Positions 28,891 to 40,571 of a stretch of 64,000 nt of DNA are shown here, piece by piece (the first letter of the stretch is position 1; each line of letters begins with the position of its first letter). The stretch covers positions 2,108,001-2,172,000 of the forward strand of contig NW_024104332.1 in the NCBI RefSeq assembly GCF_003945595.2, read 5' to 3'. A model generated the notes under the pieces. It was not told the origin of the DNA. It did no database searches and worked only from the letters and a program-made list of their open reading frames with translations. The DNA comes from Pipra filicauda. Taxonomy: Eukaryota; Chordata; Aves; Passeriformes; Pipridae. The position numbers and the translations under genes were made by a program.

Positions 28891-30420
28891 AAGTCTTAAC
28901 AGAAGTGTTTCATTTCCCAGGAAGGAGCACCTGAATCATTTCTCCTCTGATTAACCCGTATCATTATGCTCTGCCATTGATTATTCCCTGTGCTTCATAG
29001 GCCGGAAGTACTACCCTGGCAACGAGATGACCTCAGCTGGATTAGCAGCCATCAGGAAAAAGGCAGCATCACACATCTCACAGACAGCTGCCAGCCCTTT
29101 TGCCATCGGAAAACTCACCTCTCCCTGCCTCTGGCAGGGCCTGCCAGCTCAGCTAGAGGGCCAAAACTGGGCAGACAACTCCACTGCTCTCAGCCAACAA
29201 CGCCCAGCCCTGGAAGCTTGCAGGAGGTATGCTGTGTGAAGGCAGGTCACAGGGAACTACGATGAGCTGGAGCATTATTTGTTGGGATGTGGGTCACAAC
29301 CCTGTCCTTTGCCCACATGCAAGCCCACACTGTATGAACCCCAAGGAGTGCACAGCCCACCAGCAAGGAAACTGTCAGAGGCTCCTTAAAAGGACCATGT
29401 AATTGTACTTAACTGCTGCAAAGGTCATTTGCCTGTGTGGAAACCAAGTAATAATGAAGTGTACCACACTGGCTGTCCAAGACTGTCAGAGAGGTCTTAA
29501 AAACAGCAGGGATCTCTTGGCCATCACCAGGACAGGCATCCCAAGAGCCCCATAGCTGATGGACACATTTTCTTTAGCTCCAGCTAAATCACTGGACATA
29601 ACCTTTATATATGACACAGGGCTGGGAGCCTTGCATGGGCACAAATTTAGGGCTGGAAGACAACACAGAGAGAAAAGTCCAACTGGCAGTTTGCAGTGGC
29701 CATGGGAAGATGAAAAGCACTGTCCTTCAGGAACAGACAAATGGTGGGAGCAAATACATTTTAAAAAAAAGGCACACTAGGAGTCTTCTCTGACCCTGAA
29801 ACAGGGAGCTGGAAACCAAACTGAACTGTGATCTTCCTAAATTGAACCAGAAGTAATAAAATTCCCCATATCTTTGTTTTCCAAAGGGGTTGAGCGCTTT
29901 GTTTGCCTCATGACAACTCTGAGATGGGGATTCAGGCCCTGTGATGTGGCCACTGTGCAGACTGCCACTGTCCTGCCCCCAGAGCTCAAGAATGGAAAGG
30001 TGTGCCAGACCCTTGTTCCTATCAATTCAGCATTCAGGCACTTGCAGGTGATACCACTTTGATGTGCTGGGTACCAAAATTCCGTTTGTACATATTTTCC
30101 TCACTCTCCCTATGCCTTGAACCCACTTACCAGACTGCCTGGTTGTATCTGTGTCTTTGCTTGTATCCTCCACATACCACTGTTTCCCATTAGGATCATT
30201 TTCTCCTTAATTTAAATCCTAATCATGCAACACACAACATACAGTGTACTAGACATTCTTGTGGCCCCAGAGACATCATTAGAAGCAAACTTAGCTATGA
30301 GTTGCTCTTCAGAAAACCACCTGTAGTAATGGATTTTCAAAATGAAGTGAATTGAGATACCTTGATTTGGAAGATATTCAGCTCAAAAATCAACGAAAGG
30401 AGGCCATGGGGTAGTTTGTT

Positions 30421-30450
30421 TTTTCAGAGACCAAGACAGGTCTCTGAAAA
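30421..30450. repeat. Perfect 12-bp inverted repeat with 6-nt loop
   Basis: TTTTCAGAGACC (30421-30432), loop AAGACA, then GGTCTCTGAAAA (30439-30450). The arms are exact reverse complements. A second short pairing, GTAGT (30411-30415) with ACTAC (30460-30464), could extend it across an internal loop. Confidence 0.85.
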
Positions 30451-33400
30451 TCACTTGTGACTACTAAAATCCTTGGCCAATAAATAACAATTACCATCCT
30501 CATTACTGAGCAAAGGTTGACAGGGAAAGCAGGTCTGCATCAGAGGGAAGAGCAACCCTCAGTCACTGAAGCTGCCAACAACACGTTCCTCATGGCAGAT
30601 GTCAGCTTATCCCAGGAGCTGCCACTGCCACTTTCTGCTGGACTGTTTTCTTCAGCTGGCTAATCCTGAGCTGCAGCAAATACACCACTCGTCCCCTTCC
30701 AGCAAGCAGACAGGCCGCAATAGCAAGGGCTCACAACCATGCTGTGGTTTCAGCATTCTCCTTCCCTCTGAAAAGACAGGACTGTGGGACGAGATACACT
30801 TGTCAAGTTAACTGTGAACTGGGAAATGTCAATTTTGAACTCTACTGTGAAGAAAGCAGATCTGATAAGTTATATGCGCTTGGAGTGGGGGCAAGGTGCT
30901 TTTCAGCATTCACCACCCTCAGATAGAGAAAAAAAGTGTGCTACCCAGGATTATCAGCACGCTACTATGAAGTGTTAAAACCCACAGCAGACAGCGCTGA
31001 TTACAGCTCTTTAATTACTGCTAAAATTATAAAAGCACTACACCAAGTCTTTGTGGAAATTGCACCTTTCAGAAGGGGAGATAAAACCTCTGCCTCCATA
31101 ATTGCAACAAAAGGGAATGGTAAGAAGTTTTTAAGAAACAAAGGTGCAAAGAGAAAATGCTCTAAAGGAACATAAGCCCCATCAAATTTTAAAAGAGAGA
31201 GAGTATCAATTGCTTGCAGATCATAAAAACCACAAATGGGAGACGTACCTCCAACCCCAACAACAGCAGGCATAAATGAGACATTCCAGCCTCACACCTC
31301 ATGTTGGTTATTATGTCATTATTGAATCATGCAGAGCAGCTCCTCTCTTCAAGCCACCCTAGAAAGGCTGTGCTAAACTGACATTCAACTCAGGAAGAGG
31401 GAGAAGAGAGGTACTGGCGGCAGGCTGCTGACATTACATCCCTTCCTTTGGAAGACACATCCAACAAGGGAAAGGTTGGATAGCCACAGTCACATTTCCA
31501 AATGCCTTGATTCTCACCTTCCCCAGTTATCTCAATATGATTTTAATGTAATAAGAAACCTGCACGCTCATTGCAGGGAACAGCATTGGATCTGAGAGAT
31601 GGTATCTTTTCATAATTGCTATACAAATGCTAGGTCCCTAAAAGCTTGTAGTTTAAATTTAAGCAATCTCCTTTGTCCCTGCCAATTCACTTAAGCACAA
31701 CAAGAATTAATAAACCATCTTGATTAGTCATTACCTGTGTATAACATTCAAAAGGGCAAATCAGAACACACACTAAATGATTTCACAACAGATTCTGAAG
31801 GAGAAGCACTGGCTTGTGTTCACTGCAGCACAACTAATTTAAAGAAGTCATGAGCTTGGCATTTGTGTTTCAGGATCCAATCTCCCACCTATTTCAGGGC
31901 CTCCAAAACTACAGAAGTGAAGACTTCTTCCACTGTACTTACCACTGTCATTTAAAATGTCTTTGCCACAAACATTCATCCAATCAGCTTTGGCACTTAG
32001 GCTCCAGTTGTACATGCTATCCCCACTACTATGATCCAATAGCTCTCAAGGAGAAAGGCAGAAATAACCTTCGAAGCAAAAAGGGTTAAAAGTCACATCC
32101 AGAGCAGCCCATGGCCAATTGTTCCATTTCTATCAGCTTAACAGAGTTGCTTGGGATGATGAGTTTGGGACAAAAATATTTAATAAAAGTAACAGGCATT
32201 TCTGAACTACCTTCAGGAGTAACAGTCTTCTAAAGTATGTCATCAGCCTCACACTGGCAGCTCTGAAGCATCTCGTATTGCACAGCAGCTGACTCTCACA
32301 GAAGTTTATCAAGCAGGAGAAAAGCTCTCAGGGCTGGCTATTCAGGCAGAAGGGGCTGAAATGGAAGCCTTGCTCATATCACACTCTTTAAGAGACCAAA
32401 GACCTGATTACATTACATCTTATATGAAATTGCTACTTCAAACGTTGCAAGTGCTGCAGGCGGAGGCAGAGGCAGCTTGCACTGGCTGCCAAATACCAGG
32501 CACAAAAAGCTTTCTTAGGGTGTTGATAGGGACAATCCCCCCCAGGGCGTCCTTCAGCCCTTGTGCTCTGATGTCTTGCCCAACCCCACAGGATCTCCAG
32601 TTCCTGGATCCAGCAGCACCTTTTGTGTGAGTCACTGTGTTTTTCCCGTTAACAACCTCTGATCTCATAGGTCACACAAGAAGCAAAGTGACATTCTTGA
32701 GCATCACCATGTCCCTTGCCTCCCTACAGCTAAATAAGGGGTGCAGCAGCAGAGGTCTATTTAAAGCCAGCCAGCGTAGCTACTTGACAGACCCTGGAGG
32801 AGAGACATTTCTTGTGTCAACATCACTGCTCCCTGAAAATCAGGCTTGCACCCATGAGCAGCTTCAACGGGAAGGTTTCACAGTGCTTCACCCAGGTTTG
32901 TTTTCTCTCACACAGAGGGAACACAGAAATGTTACAAGCACAGCACAGAAGGTCAAGCACCATCACAGCCAGTTTTAAACAGCTTGGCCAGGTTTATCCA
33001 GTGTATTGCTGGCTACAGTGAGACCTTCTTACCTCCTGTAAGAAGCAGCTGGAAGCTCACTGTGTGCTCTGTCCCCTTGGACTGCAGCATGACTGGTTGC
33101 TAAATCCCCCCTCTCCAACTAAAAGCATTAAGGGACCCACATCATCATCTTGTGACATTTATGAAAAGAGGTTTTTTACCCCTGGCTGGCTGGAAGAAAC
33201 CTTGCCAGGCCCTGCCTGCAGCTTCCTTTGCCTGCTGCATGGAGGACACCTCTCCAACCATGGGCTGGGCACTGGGAATGAAAATCCTGGTGGGGGTAAA
33301 AGGACAGTGCCACCAGGAAATACCTGTTAACTCTATGGAAGAATGAAAGTCCACAGACAGCACTGAGCTGGGATAGCTGGGAGGCTGGACCGAAGGCACA

Positions 33401-36400
33401 GCATCAATTATGAAAGGATGCTACAGCTGGAGTGCCACAAGGAACACTGCCAACAGACACAGTAGCCTCAAACCTCCAAACCTCCAATGCAGAATGTTAG
33501 CTCCATCTTTCCATGACAACTCTCTGTATACAGACACTTTGTACCCAGGATGCTTAGAAACATTATCACAGTGATTCATGATAAAGGAGGAGCTCATCAA
33601 ATGCTTTATGCTCATTTGGGTCCTCTCAGATAACCACAGTACAGATTATATTCTAGATATTTGTGTGGATCTCTATCAGGGCTTAAATAAGCCTTGACAA
33701 TGCTACTTGCGTTCTTAAAATACTTTTCTGAAATATGTATAGTATGATTAATTATATGATAATGTAGTTATATCCCCTCTCCCCAAAGAGTATCATCCTC
33801 ATGGACATGATTCAAAATGCACAAATATTATCTGAAACCTACATAGGTCCCACAAATATGAAGTACTTACTGCTAGGCACAGAAACAGCCAAAAAATTTT
33901 GGTTCCTACAGCTTCGTTCTCGCTGGGCTGTCTCAAGGTTTGCATACGACTGAGCCACATACCACTTAAATTCTAACACAACAGCAGGACTCATGCATGC
34001 AATTAGAAAACAAGGTTTTTGGTGTATCAAACACATTTTGGAATGTCTGGGCATTAAGCAGTATTTAAGCAAATGCAGACTGCATGCTTGGCAGAGACAG
34101 GATTTCAGTGACAAGGACAGAGAACAAGGACAAGATCTCAGTGATGCTTACATCTCCAGCCTCTGAGTCTTGAAAGTTATCCATACCTCCACTCATTGAG
34201 AAGTCTTATTGATGGCTGAAGAGAAAAAGAGCTGTAGATTGTGACAGCACCAGATTTCCTAAAATAGATAGGACATTTAAGTTTTGAGAGATTTCAAGCC
34301 TGGATGATCCCTAACAGAAATCAGAAAAAAAAAAGGGAAAGAGAAGAGGTTAATACCTCATAAGTCACAATGAAACCTTCCAGGCAACAGAGGTATGTGG
34401 GGACTCCAGGCCATATACTGAACTCTCCTTCAATGCCCTTTCCAAGCCTGAAGTCACTCCATCTCCTAGTAGATTAAAATGAGACCTAAGAAAGACACAA
34501 TTCATTTTAAATGGGCAGTAATTTAACTCTGCTGCACGCTCCAGGGAAAAGAGAGGAAGGGGAAGGCAGGGAATCTGCAGCTCACAGGCAGGCTGTAGAG
34601 CCCTGAAGACACAGGAATCCCAATTGCCCAGAGCAGCACCAAGGGGGATTCCATCCTATTCAGTGTGAGAGAGCACACAGAGTTTAACATCTTATCCAGT
34701 ACCTAACGTTATGTTTAAAACTCCCTAGTACCCCTCCAGGCCCACCAGTTAATGCTTTCCTTGGTACAGAGTCCTGTCGGGTGGGATGTGACACACACAG
34801 TCTGCCTCCACTGCAGCCCTGCTTATGCATATTTTTGTCACATTTAGCCAAGCTCTTGCATTTCAGAGCCTGGTTGCTCAGTGATCTATAAACGGGTGCT
34901 CATGCCAAGGAACCTGAGGTGCCAAGAGAATGACTGAAAGCTTTACAGTATGGCGGAAAGCAAACTGCAAAGAGCACTTGGGTGACACTTTCTTCCTGAG
35001 GGAATGATGGCATGGGGAGGGTGAGCTGCCTGAATGTGAGCTGAAGGCAGCCCCCAAGTCATCCAGCAAGATTGAGAAGCAGGCACACCTCGAGGAAGCT
35101 GCTCCCCCTGCAGTCAGCCCTCCTGGGGCAAGGCGGGGGGTGGCAGAGATGCACGTAGAGGAATGTCTGGTATGTGCCACTGCCAGTTGCTGGGGGACAC
35201 TGACATCATCTGGGACAAAATTAGAAAACCTTGAGCAGGAGGGCAATGTGGCACAAGTGCTAAGTCAGCCACAGGCTATATGTGGCACACCAGTTGGTGC
35301 CTTCTTTCCCCTTCTTTAGAGACTCATTCCTCTGCCTGCTCCTTCAGCAAGGTTTGACTTCAGCCTACACTGTCCTGTGACTGCTTTGTGCCCCTGGCTA
35401 TATTCAGGCTAGCAACGCCTTATACAGCACTTGAGGGAGCCAAGAGGCAAATCCTCCCTCCAAAACACACCCATCTCCTCTGCTGAGCCAACAGAGCCCT
35501 TCATTTGTGCATGTAATCCAACCTTTGTGCCATTATATAAAGCTGTCCCCAGTGTTCATCCCTATTTCCTATCACCTGCAAATCCCTGCCTGTCTGGTAA
35601 CAACCCTACACAGACATCTCCTCTCATGCTGTGCCCTGCTCCCAAACCACCTTCCTCAGGACAGGGCACCCTCCTCAGACCAAGACCCCCAAAACATGTT
35701 GACCTGGCTGTTTATCGGGCTTGACTCTCTTCTACATGAGTTTCTACAGCTTATCAGGGCATCCTGCAGCTGCATCTTGGATAGCAAATGGCTTTGCTTT
35801 TTGTTGAAAGTGCTTTCATGTTGAGTACTGAAAAAGCCAAATCATTAGCAGATTAATTAGGCACCCTGTTGCACACAGCATTACAGCTGAAGCTGAGACC
35901 TTGAAAGTTTGCTGACAGTGGATCCTGGGCTTCTTACTTAAAGCCTGAGGTGAAACGTGCAAGAATCAAACTGGACCAGCAATTCCTCTCTCTTTTATGG
36001 CCAAAATTACATGTTTAAGAAAACACAAGGATCTCTGCAGCATCTTGGTGTGGCAAAATGCACCCAGTCTCTATCAGTTCAAGAACTGCTGAAGCACAGC
36101 AAAATGTATTACATATTCTTTCCAAATCTGTTATGAATTATAATAACTCATATATTCTTGATAACTGCCTAAAGTCTCAGTTCCTTCCTGGATCTTATTA
36201 GGTTTTTGGCCTCAAATAATCCTCCAGCAACAACGTGTACAATTTAACTGATGTTGGAAAAAACATCATTTCCATGTATCAGTTTTAAATTTCACTGAAC
36301 TTCCCCTGTTTCCATTCAAAACACTTCTCTGTGAATGTCCTTGTACTTCTTGTAACTTTGGATAACAGGAGTACTTCCCACTCATGGGCTGAATCAAGTA

Positions 36401-37734
36401 GGTGGTTGTTTCAGACCACTACAATCTTTCTCAGAGATCACTGCTTGCCAAATGGTACATGTACACTTGCAATTTTTCCTGCTGACATTGCAGCCATCCA
36501 ATCTTTAGAAGAGGAACACAGCCAATATTTAACAGCAGCAGGTGTCAGATAGGAGTTGATCACAGTAAAGAGAAAACACACTGGACAGCTGAAATGATAG
36601 CAGATAAGTGTGCGTGGGTCACATTTCTCCTAAATGCTCCAAGAAGAGATTGGAATATGTTGAATGTACTTAGGTGTTTGTAAACAGTCTCTATTCTCAC
36701 ACCTTGCCCGAAAGCAAAACTCCCACCAGAGCCTTTCGAGTGATCAACATTTCCCCTGGTGCTTGATCTGGCATCCTGCCATGAACTCACCGACAATTTC
36801 AAAAAACAAATGGGAAGTTAATTGCATTTTCAGGCATTTTAGACAGCAAAAGGCAAAAGTCTCGAAGGGAGATCATTGTGAAACAGAGCAGAAGCAGCAG
36901 CGCTCACCCTTTAATCCAACAGCTCCAGGGCTTGCACGGTCCCCTGAAATATAGGACATCTTGTTTTCTACTTCACTGCATGGATTTAAACCATCAACCT
37001 CCTTCTCCTGGAAAGGGGCCTGGCTCCCTGGGCTACAGGAAACCTGAGATGGATCCCTCCTTTAAAAACTGGTCCAGAAAGGCAGAGAACTTCAGAGCAA
37101 ACACACAGGGTGTGCAGCCCAGCACAGGAACATTCCTCCCACTAGAAGCACCAGAATGAATCAATGCCAATGCTCTGGATGGAAAACACACTTCTCTTAT
37201 GTTAATTCAACTAAATCCAGCCCAAATGCATAGAATTTTTGCATTGGCCAGAATCATATCCTCATCAACTAAACTGGTAAAAACCAGGCAAGCCCCAAGC
37301 AAGCTGCCCCCTGTGTCAGTGAGGAGCAGGGCTAACATGGCATTGCTTCCAACCAACACCTTTCTCACTACTGAATTTGCTGGGGTCTTGGGAAATCCAA
37401 AGCTACATCTCTGTTCATTGCGCCTCCCCTAAATATGGATTCTCCTGCAAAGAAGAGCATCGATGCACTGCCCAGGAGCTGTGCACCCAACAAGGCAGAT
37501 GCTAGTGAATTCTCATCCCCAGCTGCTGCTGCTTTCCCTTAGAAGTGGATCTTGGCAAGTCCCAGAAAGCACAAGGGAGAGCCTGGGGTTTGCTCTAGTA
37601 TTCCTGCTTGCATGAAGTGGCTGCTAAAAGTGGAAGAGGAGCTTTCCTGCTGCAGCCCCTGGAATGAGCTCTGCAGCCCAGAGCAAGATGATATGGCACC
37701 ACCAGGGACCTGCAGATAGCAGCTCCCATGCAAG

Positions 37735-38000
37735 ATCATAAAATCATAGAATACCCTGAGTAGGAAGGGACCCACAAGGATCAGTCACTGAGTCCAGCTC
37801 ATGGCCTTGCACAGGACAGCCCCAGGAATCCCACCACGTGCATGAAAGTGTTGTCTGAGCACTTCTTGAACTTTGTTAGGCTTGGTGCTGTGACCACTTC
37901 CCTGGGGAGCCTGTTCCAGTGCCTGACCACCCTCTGGGTGAAGAAACTTCCTAATAGTTCCAACCTAAACCTTCCAACACAGCTTCATGCCACAGGGACG
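37735..38000 (-). mobile_element. CR1 LINE 3'-end fragment, reverse orientation
   Basis: Begins with 'aaatcatagaataccctgag' and 'aggaagggacccacaaggat', the reverse complement of a CR1 3' terminus. It continues with 'gtccagctcatggccttgca' and 'ggggagcctgttccagtgcc' to 'gggtgaagaaacttcctaat'. The inner boundary is vague (38000-38060). Confidence 0.9.
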
Positions 38001-40150
38001 CATCTCTACATCACCTGGAACAACTTTGATCCCTATGGACAGATGTGATGTGCTCCCAGAGATGCCTTGGGACACATCCAAACTTACCAGGCAGATAAAT
38101 CCATGGTGTTCTGTCTCAAGATCAGAAAACTGACCTCCTCCTCCTCTATACCTGTTTTATCTTTTCATCTGATCAATATACAATTATTTTGGGTCAGCAA
38201 CTCACAAAATCTCCTTTGCTGGAGATTCTTAGACAGGCTACATCATGCAGAGACAGCACAAAGTTCATCCTTCATTTCACAAAGCCTGTCCTCATCTCAA
38301 AAATACATTTCATAGCATCTTTCAGGCTTATTTCAGTGGAGATCTCAGGATCTCATAGGAATTATTAGACCACCATTGGTTCTTTCTTGCAATTAGTATT
38401 CTCACAGGTGTAGTGATGTATAAAAATTGGTTTAGACTATTTCTTCCCAAGTTACACCTCCAGGATCCATTCACTGGATTTCACTGAAGTTTGGTTTGTG
38501 CAATATAAAACATCAGCATCACTAGACATACCCCCCTCAGGCCCCTCAGGAATGACACCCTACAGGCTCCTGCTGACCTGCAGCAGTGCAGGAGAGTCCA
38601 CGTTACCACCTTCCCAAAAACAGACTAGCAGAGCAGGGATCCCTCCATAAAGCACCTTGGAGGCACCCAGCAGAGCTCATACATCATAGGTTTTGGCCTA
38701 CAGGCAGAGAAATAGGAAATTAAATCTCTCCTGGTCTGTGTTCCCTAAAGCAGAAACTGAGCCAAGGCTTCAAATTATATCCATCAGTGTAGATCTATTG
38801 ATTCAAAAGGGATGACTCAACTTCCAAGAAGTCTCTTGCTCAAGGTCATGGGCTGTAGCAAAGAAGAGTTCTGAGCATAGGTTTTCTTACATGAAAATAC
38901 ACCTTCAGCCACTCTCCATCCTTTTTTTGGTGTGCATTTTTTTTGTAAGTTTACTTTCCTTAAAATACATTAAACTAAAATGGAAGTCCTTGGCTGTCCT
39001 GCCAGACTTTGGATGCATAAGTGTCTGTCCAGGCCTTCAGGCTTTTAATTTCTAATTACAAAACACTCCACAGTATAGTTCATGAGACAGAAAAAAGGGC
39101 CCCATCAAAAGCCTTACACTTACTAGCACAGAACTTGAGGAGTCTGGAGAGTAAATGGGAGAGGAATTGCTGGAGAAGGAAGAAACAGGCAGAAAAATCC
39201 AAGCTGGATTTTTCTGCAGAAAATCTCGATCTTGCACACCCAAGGGAACCATCAGGTTTGAAAGAGTTAGAAGCTGTTTTGCTGTGCTAGAAAAAGTCTA
39301 CTGAAAACAGAAAGGCCATCTTATTCTGGAAGTTGTGTCTCCTGGGGAGCATGGGGAACAGGGAGGTCCATCAGGAGACTGAGGAAAGATAGACAAGGGA
39401 CACAGGATGGGCAGGCAAACAAAGCAAAAGCAGACCACAAATGCCTCCTTGGCCCGATGGCCAGTTTCCATTAATAAATACATTACAAAAGGAAACCTTT
39501 CATGTGGGAAGACAAAATCCAGCTGATCTCCATTCTAATAGGGCACAACTTATCCCTAGGAGAAGAAAAAAAAATATCAAAGAAAAAGATTAAAGGAAGC
39601 AATTTTCAAATTTAATCACAGCCTTACCATGATGGAAAGGAATAATAAGAACTGCTGAAAGACACTCAGGGTCACATCAGGGAGAGATGCCTTGGCTGAA
39701 GGTACTGCAGTGTTTTCCATATTTGTCTGCTTTATTTTTAAACACCCAGAGCCTTTGCTTGATCAACACTTCCTTGAAAAAGAAGGAAGCAGAGGAGGAA
39801 TGAGGGGCTGTAGGGAGAAATGCAAATTAGGTTGGAAAATAATGATCTTCCCAGCCACGAAAGTCAAAATTCCTCCTTGAAACCAAATCCTCCTGGAATG
39901 CTATCCATGGCATGGGGGGAAAGGGGAGGGAAGAAAAGAAAGAAGATTTATTACTTAAGCAGAACTGAAATTCTGATGAGAAAAAGAACTATTCAATCCA
40001 CACGTGAACGTCAACAGTAGATCTGAAAGTGGGCTTGTCGTATTTCCCTCCCCTTGCACGCATAAAAAAAAGACAGGGGAGATGGTTCGGGTTTTTTAAG
40101 AGGGAGAAAAAAGCCACCGAAGTTCCTTGATCTTATGAAGCCCTGAACTC

Positions 40151-40300
40151 TTATATTCCATTTATAGTTCGAGCTGGAATGGCATCCCCCTTGATTATCA
40201 AGCTGTCCAATCCAGCTGCATGTGTCAGGACTCTGTGAGGCACTAAGTGAAATATATATATGCCCTTAGAGAGTTTAGCACATCGGGTCCACCTCTAGGG
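40151..40300 (+). promoter_or_regulatory. MYL1: MLC1f promoter of MYL1
   Basis: A TATATATA element lies at 40253-40260. Upstream are a MEF2/CArG-like CCATTTATAG (40158-40167), an E-box CAGCTG (40213-40218) and a CATGTG (40219-40224). This is a compact muscle-type promoter. The transcription start would fall near 40285, about 170 bp before the MLC1f start codon. The MEF2 and CArG matches each have a mismatch. Confidence 0.6.
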
Positions 40301-40348
40301 CACAGGCTGTAGCTCATTCTGACCACTGCTCCTTTCCCAGGATCACTT

Positions 40349-40422
40349 TTAAGAGGGTTTTTTTTGCTTGTTTGGGGGGTTTGTTGTCATTTGGGGTTTT
40401 TTTTTAAGTTTTTTTTTTTTTT
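40349..40422 (+). repeat. MYL1: T/G-rich low-complexity tract in the MLC1f leader
   Basis: Composed almost wholly of T and G, with runs of T8, G6, T9 and T14 or more, ending 36 bp before the MLC1f ATG. The last T run plus AG also looks like a splice acceptor. It is either transcribed as 5' UTR or marks the end of a leader intron. Confidence 0.8.
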
Positions 40423-40457
40423 AGAGCACCTTTACTTTCCAATTTAAACACCACAAA

Positions 40458-40571
40458 ATGGCACCTAAGAAGGACGTAAAGAAACCAGCCGCAGCACCAG
40501 CGCCTGCGCCAGCACCAGCACCCGAGCCAGCCAAACCCAAAGAACCCGCCATCGACCTCAAGAGCATCAAG
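40458..40571 (+). CDS. MYL1: MYL1 exon 1, MLC1f-specific (residues 1-38)
   Basis: Encodes [38 protein letters not shown]. This is the Lys-rich, Ala/Pro-repeat actin-binding extension. The start is chosen on family homology and on A at -3 with G at +4. It ends in phase 0 at a GTAAAA donor. Confidence 0.97.

Larger units (their letters stand above)
23446..40150. other. LANCL1-MYL1 intergenic region (16.7 kb)
   Basis: I found no gene in this stretch. It holds a reverse CR1 fragment (37735-38000), a possible weak CR1 remnant (23788-23880), a T-rich run (24838-24864), a G12 run (28879-28890) and a perfect hairpin (30421-30450). Open frames reach about 150 codons but none matches a known family, and they scatter over all frames as expected by chance. 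Muscle enhancers of MYL1 could lie here, but none was identified. Confidence 0.65.
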
